A stretch of 64,000 bases of DNA from Planococcus sp. CPCC 101016 (GTDB taxonomy: Bacteria > Bacillota > Bacilli > Bacillales_A > Planococcaceae), in assembly GCF_007859295.1 (NCBI RefSeq), contig NZ_VOHB01000004.1, positions 34,761-98,760 on the forward strand, in the 5' to 3' direction. Under the pieces are notes generated by a model. The model was given only the letters and a program-made list of their open reading frames with translations, did not search any database and was not told where the DNA came from. The first letter of the stretch is position 1. Every line of letters starts with the position of its first letter. This document shows positions 24,107 through 32,153 of this stretch, piece by piece. The translations under genes and the position numbers were made by a program.

Positions 24107-26473
24107 TTATTCAGCGTTCAATATTAATGTCGACCCTTCCACGTCTTCAATAATCTTTGTTTCATGGAAATCACCCTTTGCCCAATCGTCCACTTGGTTA
24201 TGGAAGTAATCCGATTTTATGTGCCCGCTTAAACCAGGACCAACGATATGGTAGGCACTTGATAAATCATCCAAATCCGCAACAAACCGCCAGGAAGCTC
24301 CGTGATTAACATTACCTTGAGGTGTCGAGGCAGCAGCCTGAACTGTGATATTGGATCCTCCGATAGGAACGGGGTCCGGGTTAAGAAATTCAGCGAAAAT
24401 TGGGGAGGCCCCTGCAAGCGGATGCGGGAAGGTCAATTGATGATGTTCCCCCCAGCTCCAATCAGCCTGTTCATTTCCTTGCTCGTTTTCAATTTCAGTC
24501 ATCACGCTTTCCAACGAATCTACCAGCCATTTTGCAGTGCCGCCATATTCTGTTACCCACACGCCTTCGTTTCCAGCAAAAGCAGCGCGCATCATTTCAT
24601 CTGTAATATGATTTTTGCCTGCTAGCATCTCGAAAACATCCTTAGGGAATTCATCCGCCAATAAAGTCTCGGGCAATTGTTTCATCCATTTATGAAAGAC
24701 CAAAGGTGCCGCCTGGTCTTCGCTGTCAAATTGATCCCACTCTTCCAGCATATCGAGCACTCCATTATATTTACCGGTTTCATCGCGCACTGTGGAAATC
24801 ATTTGTTCCAAAAATTCAGCTGCGTACAGATTCTTCTGATCCATCTGCAGATCCATCATATCCTGTGCCGTCAAACCATCTGATGCCTCCAGCACCTCTG
24901 AAATCCGCTCGTAGCGATATGGCTGCGCCCAAAAATCTGTAATGTGGTAAGGATACGAAGCATCAATGACTTCATTGTTCGCTGTCGCAATAAATCCGCT
25001 TTCTGGATTGACTGAACGCGGTAATTCATCAAATGGCACATACCCTTCCCAGCCATATTCCACTGAATCGCCGGGAACCGGCAATTGACCATCCCCTGAT
25101 TTCCGGATAGGAATGCGGCCATTCGCTTTATAGGCGATGGTTCCATCTGTAGAGGCAAAGACAAAGTTCTGGGCCGGGGCTTGGAAATCCTCCAGCGCCA
25201 GTTCAAACTCTTCCCAATTGGAAGCTTTATTGAAATTCAGAACTGCCTGTAATTCAAGCGTCGGCTCAAGTGCTGTCCATTGCATTGAAAAGACTGCTCC
25301 CGGTTCCTCTTCGTCATACAGCACGTTCGAAACGACAGGGCCATGCCTAGTTACCACCACTTCGAAATCTTCCGTTTCTCCGTCCTTCACTTTTATCGGT
25401 TCATTTCTTACTTCCGCCTGCTCCCATTCACCTTCATAACGGAATTGTGTTGGGTCTTCCGGATTCGGAGTTTCAATGTAGAGGTCTTGGACATCCGGGC
25501 CGACATTGGTTACGCCCCACGCAATTTCTTCATTATGTCCCAGAATGATTCCGGGAATACCTGCAAAAATAACTCCACTGACATTTTGATCAGGTGATTC
25601 CAGATGCATCTGGTACCAGATAGACGGTGTGCTGAGACCAAGATGCGGGTCGTCAGCCAGCAGCGGTTTTCCGCTCGCCGTCTTGTCTCCCGATACTACC
25701 CAGTTATTGCTGCCGTTGAATTCTGGCGGAATGACGGAAGCATTGAATTCCCCTGCCACTTTAACTGGCTGCTGTTTGTTTGCTGCCAAAATTGCCGGTG
25801 CATTATCCGGATATTTGATAAACAGCTCCCGTGCCTTTTCTTCTGGGAATTCGTTCAATGCCCAGTGGCGGACAGCAAGCGTATTCCAATGTCCGCCGAG
25901 GTCATAAGCCATGAATTTACCGATTGTAAGAGAATCAACAGGAGTCCATTCACTCGGTTCATAGCCGAGAAGAGCAAACTCAAAGCTTAAACTGCCGTTT
26001 TCTTTCGCTTTTTCTATATAAGCATTGACGCCTTCCGCATACCATTCAAGTACTTGCTTCGCTTCTGCGTCATAGCCAGCCCATGACTTTTCAGCAGCAT
26101 CCCGCAAACTGAAAGTCCGGAAAAACTTATCGGTATCGACTGCATCTGCACCAATCACTTCCGACAAAGTTCCACTAGCTTGCCGGCGAGACAGATCCAT
26201 TTGGAACATGCGGTCTTGCGCCTGCACATATCCTTGAGCCCGGTAAAGGTCAGCGTCTGTAGCCGCCTGGATGTGTGGAACGCCTATCTCGTCACGAATA
26301 ACTGTAACGTCGCTTTCCAGTATTGCTACTGCCGCCTCTCCTTCAATAAGGGGCTTGGACTTCCCAATGTAAACGTTTACAAAAATAAGCGCTGCAATTG
26401 CTATAGCAATAAGAACACTTAAAAAACCCAGAAGCCATTTCAGCCATCTTCTGTTCTTTGTTTTCTTCTCCAT
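24107..26473 (-). CDS. penicillin acylase family amidohydrolase
   Basis: 788 aa, ATG at 26473 with AAAAGGGGGAAAG upstream. An uncleaved signal anchor (residues 10-33) directs it outside. The proenzyme architecture is alpha chain, then the autocleavage site with Ser255 (G254-S-N-N-W), which becomes the N-terminal nucleophile of the beta chain. PLLADDPHLG and IPGIILGHNEEIAWGVTN follow, as in the family. These enzymes hydrolyse amides such as penicillin G, acyl-homoserine lactones or aculeacin-type lipopeptides. The true substrate is unknown; acyl-homoserine-lactone or cell-wall related amides are plausible. Monocistronic. Confidence 0.87.
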   Translation of the reverse strand: MEKKTKNRRWLKWLLGFLSVLIAIAIAALIFVNVYIGKSKPLIEGEAAVAILESDVTVIRDEIGVPHIQAATDADLYRAQGYVQAQDRMFQMDLSRRQASGTLSEVIGADAVDTDKFFRTFSLRDAAEKSWAGYDAEAKQVLEWYAEGVNAYIEKAKENGSLSFEFALLGYEPSEWTPVDSLTIGKFMAYDLGGHWNTLAVRHWALNEFPEEKARELFIKYPDNAPAILAANKQQPVKVAGEFNASVIPPEFNGSNNWVVSGDKTASGKPLLADDPHLGLSTPSIWYQMHLESPDQNVSGVIFAGIPGIILGHNEEIAWGVTNVGPDVQDLYIETPNPEDPTQFRYEGEWEQAEVRNEPIKVKDGETEDFEVVVTRHGPVVSNVLYDEEEPGAVFSMQWTALEPTLELQAVLNFNKASNWEEFELALEDFQAPAQNFVFASTDGTIAYKANGRIPIRKSGDGQLPVPGDSVEYGWEGYVPFDELPRSVNPESGFIATANNEVIDASYPYHITDFWAQPYRYERISEVLEASDGLTAQDMMDLQMDQKNLYAAEFLEQMISTVRDETGKYNGVLDMLEEWDQFDSEDQAAPLVFHKWMKQLPETLLADEFPKDVFEMLAGKNHITDEMMRAAFAGNEGVWVTEYGGTAKWLVDSLESVMTEIENEQGNEQADWSWGEHHQLTFPHPLAGASPIFAEFLNPDPVPIGGSNITVQAAASTPQGNVNHGASWRFVADLDDLSSAYHIVGPGLSGHIKSDYFHNQVDDWAKGDFHETKIIEDVEGSTLILNAE

Positions 26474-26592
26474 TGTCTTTCCCCCTTTTCCTACGGTGTT
26501 TTATTCGACTGACGAAGGAAAAATCCCTTTTTGAAATAGCACATTAATTTACCAGCATGTCTTTTCTACACAACTTTACGTCATTGTTCATC

Positions 26593-26628
26593 AAAAAAAA
26601 GATGCCCCTGTTGAGGGACATCTCTTTT
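26593..26628 (-). terminator. Terminator after murB
   Basis: 10-bp stem around loop GTTG with one position that pairs as G-U on the minus strand; eight T residues follow on that strand. Confidence 0.8.
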
Positions 26629-26636
26629 GATCAAAT

Positions 26637-27548
26637 TTAGTCTTCTCCAACAATCTTCACTTCAAGCTCTAAATCAATACCGAACTTTTCCAAAACAGCC
26701 GCTTTCACCATCTCGATTGTCTGGATATAATCATTGGCAGAGGCATTGTTTTTATTAACAATAAATCCAGCATGCTTAGTGGAGACTTCCGCTCCGCCAA
26801 AGCCGCGCCCCTGAAGACCGCTGTCCTGGATCAACTTGCCTGCGAAATTACCTGGCGGCCGTTTGAAGACACTTCCGGCAGAAGGGAATTCCAAAGGCTG
26901 TTTTGTTTCTCGCTGGAATGTCAATTCACTCATTTTGGCATCAATAACGGTTTGCTTGCCGATTTCCAGTTCGAATTCGGCTGATAAAACGTAAAAGCCT
27001 TTTTTGGTAATAATGCTCTTCCGGTAGCCAAGATCCAAATCTTCTTTAGACAAAACCAGCTTTTCTCCTTCTTTTGAAAGGACAGTCGCCTGTTTGATGA
27101 TGTCTTTGATTTCTCCACCGTATGCACCCGCATTCATCGCCATGGCGCCGCCAATGGAACCTGGAATACCACAAGCAAATTCAAATCCGGTTAATTGTTT
27201 AGCCGCAGCGGTTTTTGATACTTTCTTGATATTCGCTCCGCCCTGTGCATAAACTTTAGAACCTTCTATGCGAATTGCCTGCAAACTTTTTAAAGTCAAG
27301 ACAATCCCACGATACCCTCCATCCCGTACGACCATGTTCGATCCATTTCCAAGAAGCAATAAAGGTATATTATTTTCATGTGCGTATTTTACTGTAAAAG
27401 CAGTTTCATCTTCAGTAGTAGGTGTCACAAAAATATCAGCAGGCCCACCCATTCTTGTTAAAGTATGAAGGTGTAGCGGCTCATCCATTTTGACGTGATC
27501 ATCCGCTAAAAAACCGCGCAAGTCCGTCAGCCATTGTTCTTTCGTCAT
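26637..27548 (-). CDS. murB: UDP-N-acetylenolpyruvoylglucosamine reductase
   Basis: 303 aa, type II MurB without the extra loop of the enterobacterial enzyme. FAD-binding segment LLLGNGSNMVVRDGGYRGIVL, then CGIPGSIGGAMAMNAGAYGGEI, and the catalytic region PSAGSVFKRP with the proton-donating Ser. It reduces the enolpyruvyl group to make UDP-MurNAc in the cytoplasm, using NADPH. It is alone here, away from the mur/fts cluster, as is common in Bacillales outside B. subtilis. Confidence 0.95.
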   Translation of the reverse strand: MTKEQWLTDLRGFLADDHVKMDEPLHLHTLTRMGGPADIFVTPTTEDETAFTVKYAHENNIPLLLLGNGSNMVVRDGGYRGIVLTLKSLQAIRIEGSKVYAQGGANIKKVSKTAAAKQLTGFEFACGIPGSIGGAMAMNAGAYGGEIKDIIKQATVLSKEGEKLVLSKEDLDLGYRKSIITKKGFYVLSAEFELEIGKQTVIDAKMSELTFQRETKQPLEFPSAGSVFKRPPGNFAGKLIQDSGLQGRGFGGAEVSTKHAGFIVNKNNASANDYIQTIEMVKAAVLEKFGIDLELEVKIVGED

Positions 27549-27653
27549 CTAAAGCAAATCCCTTCTAAACTTATAGCTTCTACTAGTATCCGATTTTCAT
27601 CTTGATTTGACAAGCAATATAACAAGGTTCAGGTCAAAAGTCCAATAAAATAT

Positions 27654-27716
27654 TATCTCGAATTCGAGAATACTTAATTAATAACTATTGACATTGAGAT
27701 TTATTCCAGTTATATT
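27654..27716 (+). promoter_or_regulatory. yceI promoter with an upstream MhqR-like palindrome
   Basis: Promoter TTGACA (27688-27693), 17 bases, TATATT (27711-27716). A 14-bp perfect palindrome TCTCGAATTCGAGA (27656-27669) ends 19 bases before the -35. It is the same sequence type as the operator at 12875-12892. Its position upstream of the -35 is unusual for a simple repressor; it could also serve the divergent murB side. Confidence 0.6.
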
Positions 27717-27750
27717 AAGCACAGAACAATATTTCTAGGAGGAATTTAAC

Positions 27751-28272
27751 ATGAAAAAATGGATAGTAGACACAGCGCACTCAGAAGTTGGATTTTCTGT
27801 AAAACATATGATGATCTCTAAAGTAAAAGGTTCTTTTTCTTCTTACGAAGCAACTGTTGAAGCAAATGAAGAAGATTTACAAGGGGCATTGATCGACTTT
27901 AAAATCGATGTAGCAAGCATTAACACAAATAACACAGATCGCGACAACCACCTGCGTTCTGCAGATTTCTTTGATGCTGAACAATTCCCATACATTACAT
28001 TCACAGCAAATGACATCGTCAAAAAAGGCGATGAATACGAATTGACTGGCGACCTTACAATGAAAGGTGTTACTCGTCCGGCAACTTTCGAAGTTGAATA
28101 CGGCGGTAAAGGCACAAACCCGTGGGGTGTTGAAGTAGTTGCATTCAGCGTTGAAGGAAAAGTAAATCGCAAAGATTTCGGCCTTACATGGAACCAGGCA
28201 CTTGAAACAGGCGGTGTAATGGTCGGCGAAGATATCAAAATCACTTTGGAATTAGAAGGCAACCCAGCTTAA
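27751..28272 (+). CDS. YceI-family lipid-binding protein
   Basis: 173 aa, ATG at 27751 with AGGAGGAATT upstream. Lipocalin-like beta barrel of the YceI family: starts WIVDTAHSEVGFSVKHMM, then FKIDVASINTNNTDRDNHLRSADFFD, FTANDIVKKGDEYELTGDLTMKGVTRP and LTWNQALETGGVMVGEDIKI. There is no signal peptide, so unlike E. coli YceI it acts in the cytoplasm. The family binds polyisoprenoids or amphiphiles. Codon choice is cleaner (more A/T-ending favoured codons) than in neighbours, which suggests high expression. Ends in a strong terminator. Confidence 0.88.
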   Translation: MKKWIVDTAHSEVGFSVKHMMISKVKGSFSSYEATVEANEEDLQGALIDFKIDVASINTNNTDRDNHLRSADFFDAEQFPYITFTANDIVKKGDEYELTGDLTMKGVTRPATFEVEYGGKGTNPWGVEVVAFSVEGKVNRKDFGLTWNQALETGGVMVGEDIKITLELEGNPA

Positions 28273-28287
28273 TAAAGAGAAATTCAA

Positions 28288-28325
28288 AAGCAGCGCGAGG
28301 AAAATTCCTCGCGCTGCTTTTTTAC
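28288..28325 (+). terminator. Terminator after yceI
   Basis: GC-rich perfect stem AGCAGCGCGAGG/CCTCGCGCTGCT followed by six T residues. Confidence 0.93.
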
Positions 28326-28337
28326 GAACGTTTTAAT

Positions 28338-28488
28338 GTTTAGCTCCAGCTGCTAGATTCTAGAGTCATAATTCACTCCAAGTGCCTAGTTCTTTGGCAT
28401 GTAAGCCGATCTGGCTGTGCGGCAAAAAGCGCCGCTTCGACTACCTGCCTTAAGCCCATCGATTCAGGACAGGCGCTCTTGCTTTTCA
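28338..28488 (-). repeat. Diverged copy of the 126-bp hairpin repeat
   Basis: Read on the minus strand it shows the landmarks of the repeats at 31806 and 41701: an AAAAGC start, GGGCTTAAGGC, GAAGCGGCGCTTTTTGCCGC, ACAGCC and CGGCTTA. The outer part (towards 28338) is more diverged and longer. Its first bases (TGAAAAGC) supply the stop codon of yhfW at 28486-28488, so the element directly abuts that gene. Confidence 0.65.
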
Positions 28489-30039
28489 GTATTCCTGTTC
28501 AATTTTCTTCAATGGTTTAACAGCCGGTCCATTCAGCACATCTCCAGTGTAGGAGAAACGGGATCCGTGGCATGGACAATCCCAGGAGCGTTCCGCGTCG
28601 TTCCAATTGACTTCACATCCCATATGGGTGCAAGTCGTGTCAACGAGGTGGACTTGCCCATATTCATCGCGGTAGCCGCCTGCTTTTTTCTTCCCGACTT
28701 TGACTAAAGAACCTTCGTCTTTGCCCAGGTCCTCTACTGTCTTGGATGCTCTTTTCAGCTTTCCTTTGACCAGCTCTTTCGCAACCGATGCATTATCTTT
28801 CGCAAAGCTCGCAACATCCACTGCCTTCATTTTCGGACGAGTTGGGCTGAACACTGGCGCATAGCGATTTTCCTTGCCCAGCACCTGGTCTGTCAGCAGC
28901 ATACCAGCCAACGCGCCGTTCGACATTCCCCATTTATGGAAACCGGTTGCCACCAGGATATTGTCATAGCCCGCTGTGATGGTTCCGATATAAGGAATTT
29001 TATCTAGCGTTGTCATATCCTGCGCTGACCAGCGATACGGAATCTCCTGGATATCGAAATGCTCATCACCGAACTTTTCTAGATTACGGTAATGCTCCAT
29101 CGTTTCGCTCGAGCTTTTTCCTGTGGCGTGGCCATCGCCACCGATCAGCAGCAGCTTCTCTCCATTTTCACCCGGCGCATAGCGCAAGGAACGAGAAGGC
29201 ATGTCTCCACTCACGTACATATCGTTCGGAACATTCCCATTCACTTTGGCTGCGATGATATACGAACGATTGATGGATAGACGCGAAAAATACATTCCGT
29301 CAAAATCGTTGAAAGGATAATGGGTCGCGACAATAACTTTATTGCACGATAAATGTGAAAGGTTTTCAGTTTGAATAACCGGGTCATTTTTACTCAGGAT
29401 TTTCATGGCACGGGTTTGTTCATAGATTTTTCCGCCGAGGCGTTCAATTTCCTTCACCAGCCCAGCCAGGAATTTCACCGGATGAAATTGTGCTTGACCA
29501 CGCATGACCACCGCTTCTTTCACTTGGAATGGCAATTCAACTTCATCTTTTGCCAATTCGCCGTCTATTCCCAGTTGGCGATAAGTTTCCGCCTCTTTTT
29601 CAACCAGCTTCGCTCCTATCGCTGTATTGGCGTAAACGAACGCATTGTGTTTGGAAAAATCGCAATCGATGCCAAGTTCTTCAGCAGTTTCTTCAATGAA
29701 CTTCAATCCATCCATATTTGCCTGATAATAAAGCTTCGCTTGTTCTTCTCCTACCAGTTTGACTAATGGGTAATAAAAAAGGCCATGCTGAGCTGTTATT
29801 TTTGCAGTTGTATAACCTGTAACGCCATCAACCAACTTTCCAGCGTCGATCAATGTTACTTTTCTCCCGGCTTTCGCCAAAAGGTAAGCACTGATGATAC
29901 CAACCATTCCTCCGCCAACAACAGCAATATCCGTAGACTCATTTTCCTGTAAAGCAGGATAGCTTGGGATATCCTTGTATTCTCTCCAGTACGACTTTTG
30001 CACTTCCGGAACCCGACTCACATTATCACTCTGCACCAT
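28486..30039 (-). CDS. yhfW: FAD-dependent oxidoreductase with C-terminal Rieske domain (YhfW-like)
   Basis: 517 aa, ATG at 30039 with AAGGAGGAAC upstream. The N-terminal 380 residues are a DAO-type FAD domain starting with the dinucleotide fold VVGGGMVGIISAYLLAKAG. The last 90 residues are a Rieske [2Fe-2S] domain with CTHMGC and CPCHGS ligand pairs (two Cys, two His). B. subtilis YhfW has the same order. It probably oxidises an amine or related substrate and passes electrons to the cluster; the substrate is unknown. The stop codon lies at the edge of a hairpin repeat, and five phased repeats lie upstream of the start. Confidence 0.87.
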   Translation of the reverse strand: MVQSDNVSRVPEVQKSYWREYKDIPSYPALQENESTDIAVVGGGMVGIISAYLLAKAGRKVTLIDAGKLVDGVTGYTTAKITAQHGLFYYPLVKLVGEEQAKLYYQANMDGLKFIEETAEELGIDCDFSKHNAFVYANTAIGAKLVEKEAETYRQLGIDGELAKDEVELPFQVKEAVVMRGQAQFHPVKFLAGLVKEIERLGGKIYEQTRAMKILSKNDPVIQTENLSHLSCNKVIVATHYPFNDFDGMYFSRLSINRSYIIAAKVNGNVPNDMYVSGDMPSRSLRYAPGENGEKLLLIGGDGHATGKSSSETMEHYRNLEKFGDEHFDIQEIPYRWSAQDMTTLDKIPYIGTITAGYDNILVATGFHKWGMSNGALAGMLLTDQVLGKENRYAPVFSPTRPKMKAVDVASFAKDNASVAKELVKGKLKRASKTVEDLGKDEGSLVKVGKKKAGGYRDEYGQVHLVDTTCTHMGCEVNWNDAERSWDCPCHGSRFSYTGDVLNGPAVKPLKKIEQEY

Positions 30040-30139
30040 GCCGTTCCTCCTTAAAAAGCTTTTAGTAAATGTCTACCCCTATTAAAAAATCTTAATCAGG
30101 TTCAAAGTTCAGCAATAGAAATTACCAGTTTTTTGTCCA

Positions 30140-30230
30140 TACTGTCCAAAACAGATGAAATACTGTCCAACTTTCAAAAATACTGTCCGTTTTAGCTATT
30201 TTACTGTCCAATCTGCCAAATTTACTGTCC
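30140..30230. repeat. Five phased TACTGTCC direct repeats
   Basis: Identical octamers start at 30140, 30161, 30181, 30202 and 30223, spaced 21, 20, 21 and 21 bases, about two helical turns. The sequence between them differs. The array is 100-190 bases upstream of the yhfW start (on that strand the motif reads GGACAGTA). It looks like a cooperative protein-binding array rather than a gene or CRISPR. Confidence 0.75.
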
Positions 30231-30242
30231 AAGAGATTAGGA

Positions 30243-30276
30243 CAAAAAAAAAAGACCACCCTTTAAGGGCAGTCAT
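30243..30276 (-). terminator. Terminator after azoR
   Basis: 8-bp stem GACTGCCC/GGGTGGTC (two G-U pairs) with a 5-base loop, followed on the minus strand by a long T run. Confidence 0.85.
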
Positions 30277-30284
30277 TTTAAAAA

Positions 30285-30923
30285 TTATGCGTTTATTTTC
30301 ACTAATGAGTTTGCAGCTTGTTCTACGCGTTTCATACCTTCAGCAACAATTTCTTCAGCACGATCAGGGTACATGTTATGCCCTTCGATGATTACTTCTT
30401 CAATGTCAGTGATTCCGAAGAAGTCCATGATCAAACGGATATAGTTAACGCTCATTTCAGCAGGAGCCATTTCAGGTGTTGAATAAACTCCGCCGCGTGC
30501 GTTCAAGATGATTACTTTTTTCTCAGGTACAAGACCAACTGGGCCTTCAGCTGTGTACTTGAATGTAACGCCTGCACGGTAAACATAATCGATAAACGTT
30601 TGTAATGGTGCAGGAATTGTTTTATTCCATAATGGGAATGCGAATACAACCACATCAGCATCCATAAATGCGTCCATTGCTTTGTTCGCAGCAGTCAAAA
30701 TGCGCTGCTCAAGTTCCGTCATTTCTTCAGCTTGGGCAGATTTTTGCATTGCATCGAAGAAATCCTGGCCGAAATATGGCATATCTTCTTTAAATACATC
30801 GAATGTATTTACGTTAAGTTCAGAACCAGGTCCAATAGAATCCATAAATACTTCGTACATTTTGCTTGAAACCCCTTCAGATGCGGGACGATTATTTGCT
30901 TTTACTACTAAAACGTTAGTCAT
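30285..30923 (-). CDS. azoR: FMN-dependent NADH-azoreductase
   Basis: 212 aa, ATG at 30923 with AAAAGGAG upstream. Flavodoxin-like fold of the AzoR/AcpD family: VLVVKANNRPASEGVSSKM phosphate loop, VVFAFPLWNKTIPAPLQTFIDYVYRAGVTF, and LNARGGVYSTPEMAPAE. The enzyme reduces quinones and azo compounds by two electrons with NADH. In Bacillus azoR genes answer to quinone regulators MhqR or YodB; here an operator-like palindrome lies on its promoter. It is near the Rieske oxidoreductase but separately terminated. Confidence 0.92.
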   Translation of the reverse strand: MTNVLVVKANNRPASEGVSSKMYEVFMDSIGPGSELNVNTFDVFKEDMPYFGQDFFDAMQKSAQAEEMTELEQRILTAANKAMDAFMDADVVVFAFPLWNKTIPAPLQTFIDYVYRAGVTFKYTAEGPVGLVPEKKVIILNARGGVYSTPEMAPAEMSVNYIRLIMDFFGITDIEEVIIEGHNMYPDRAEEIVAEGMKRVEQAANSLVKINA

Positions 30924-30960
30924 TTTTTCAAAACTCCTTTTGTATTTATATTAAAATTAT

Positions 30961-31015
30961 TTATCTCAAATTAAAAGCACTTTCTTATCATAAGAAATGG
31001 CAGAGTAAAAGTCAA
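30961..31015 (-). promoter_or_regulatory. azoR promoter with palindromic operator
   Basis: Minus strand: TTGACT (31010-31015), 17 bases, TATGAT (30987-30992). A perfect palindrome TTTCTTAT-C-ATAAGAAA (30981-30997) covers the -10. A half-matching MhqR-like stretch TTATCTCAAATT (30961-30972) lies just downstream of the expected transcript start. Confidence 0.65.
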
Positions 31016-31031
31016 TTACTCTGCCTCATCC

Positions 31032-31739
31032 TTAATTTTCGCAGGAATCTCCTGTACAATAGCTGGTTTTACTCTTGCCCATCGGCTTCAGTTTTGGACG
31101 AATTCCTTCTTCTTCAGCGATTTGCTCCAGCGCTTCCACAAATGCTTCTAACGGCTGAGCGCCAGAAATTGCATATTTGCGGTTAACTACAAAGAAGGGT
31201 ACGCCTTGTACACCAATTTGACCGGCTTCAGCTATATCTACCTGAACCTGTGCCATGAATTGATCAGATTCCAGTACTTGCTTCGCTTCCTCGCGGGACA
31301 AGCCGATCTCTTCCGCAATATTCAATAAAACCTCATGATTGCCGACATTTTTCGCTTCTACAAAGTACTGGTGCATAAGCTGTTCGGTCAGTTCTGCCTC
31401 TTTTTCTTGAGTTTCGGCCCATTTTACTAAACGATGAGCAGCCAATGTATTGGCTGCCACCATATTATCAAAATCATATTCCAACCCAACCGAGCGGGCA
31501 TGCTGCGCCACTCCTTTAGTCATCTCTTTCGCCTGTTCCACAGTCTGCCCGAATTTTTTCGCTAAACTATCATATGTCGAGACAGCAGAATCAGTCGGCG
31601 TATTTGGATCCAATTGGTATGCCTTGAACGAAATCTCCGCCTGGCTTTCAAAACCCGATTGAACCAATGCCTTTTCCAACGTTCGCTTGCCTATATAACA
31701 GAATGGGCACACATAATCTGACCAAACTTCAATTTTCAT
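31032..31739 (-). CDS. DsbA-family oxidoreductase, FrnE-like
   Basis: 235 aa from the ATG at 31739 with GAGGTGG upstream; a longer frame to 31787 has no site and would be an unlikely extension. Begins KIEVWSDYVCPFCYIGK, with the CPFC active site of FrnE/2-hydroxychromene isomerase-type thioredoxin folds. A helical insertion follows, then GVQGVPFFVVN with the cis-Pro loop. No signal peptide, so it acts in the cytoplasm, probably in thiol redox or stress. The C-terminus carries an extra pair of Cys (SYCTGDSCEN). In FrnE of Deinococcus a second redox motif has been described, and these two could play that part. Confidence 0.85.
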   Translation of the reverse strand: MKIEVWSDYVCPFCYIGKRTLEKALVQSGFESQAEISFKAYQLDPNTPTDSAVSTYDSLAKKFGQTVEQAKEMTKGVAQHARSVGLEYDFDNMVAANTLAAHRLVKWAETQEKEAELTEQLMHQYFVEAKNVGNHEVLLNIAEEIGLSREEAKQVLESDQFMAQVQVDIAEAGQIGVQGVPFFVVNRKYAISGAQPLEAFVEALEQIAEEEGIRPKLKPMGKSKTSYCTGDSCEN

Positions 31740-31805
31740 ATTATCCACCTCGCCATTAACTATAGCAACGAAAACAACAGCTCTCAATTTTTTTGCTTAT
31801 GAAAA

Positions 31806-32112
31806 GAAAAGCGCAGGCGATCGAGCTGGACCTGACGGGCATAAGACGCGATGGCGAAGCGGCATCTTTTCAGCCGCACAGCCAGCGTGGCTTATGACCC
31901 CGAAGGTCTGATCGCCGGAGCTAGACAGTGAGAAAAGCGCAGGCGATCGTGCTGGACCTGACGGGCATAAGACGCGATGGCGAAGCGGCATCTTTTCAGC
32001 CGCACAGCCAGCGTGGCTTATGACCCCGAAGGTCTGATCGCCGGGGCTAGACAGTGAGAAAAGCGCAGGCGATCGAGCTGGACCTGACGGGCATAAGACG
32101 CGATGGCGAAGC
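31806..32112. repeat. Tandem array of a 126-bp hairpin repeat (2.4 copies)
   Basis: Units start at 31806, 31932 and 32058, exactly 126 bases apart; the first two differ at only two or three positions and the third is cut off after 55 bases. Each unit is one long imperfect palindrome: GGCGATC/GATCGCC, GACCT/AGGTC, CATAAG/CTTATG, ACGC/GCGT, GCGGC/GCCGC around the loop ATCTTTTCA. It fills most of the 410-base gap between frnE-like and ppaC genes. No protein-coding signal is convincing. Confidence 0.9.
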
Positions 32113-32123
32113 CTCCAATACAA

Positions 32124-32153
32124 TAAAAAAACTGACTCCCCTAAGGGAATCAG
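32124..32153 (-). terminator. Terminator overlapping the ppaC stop
   Basis: Stem CTGATTCCC/GGGAGTCAG (one G-U pair), loop of 4, followed by seven T residues on the minus strand. Confidence 0.88.

Noticed and set aside
30140..30230. Possible CRISPR or plasmid iteron array
   Set aside because: The repeats are only 8 bp with 12-13 bp spacers and no rep or cas gene. They are kept as a phased operator-like array.
31806..32112. Possible CRISPR array
   Set aside because: The period of 126 bp has no short conserved repeat with unique spacers; each unit is one long palindrome. No cas genes.
31797..32123. Open frame of 108 codons with internal repeats on the minus strand
   Set aside because: It is generated by the 126-bp repeat period (126 is divisible by 3, so the frame stays open). 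No ribosome site, and unit differences are not codon-biased.
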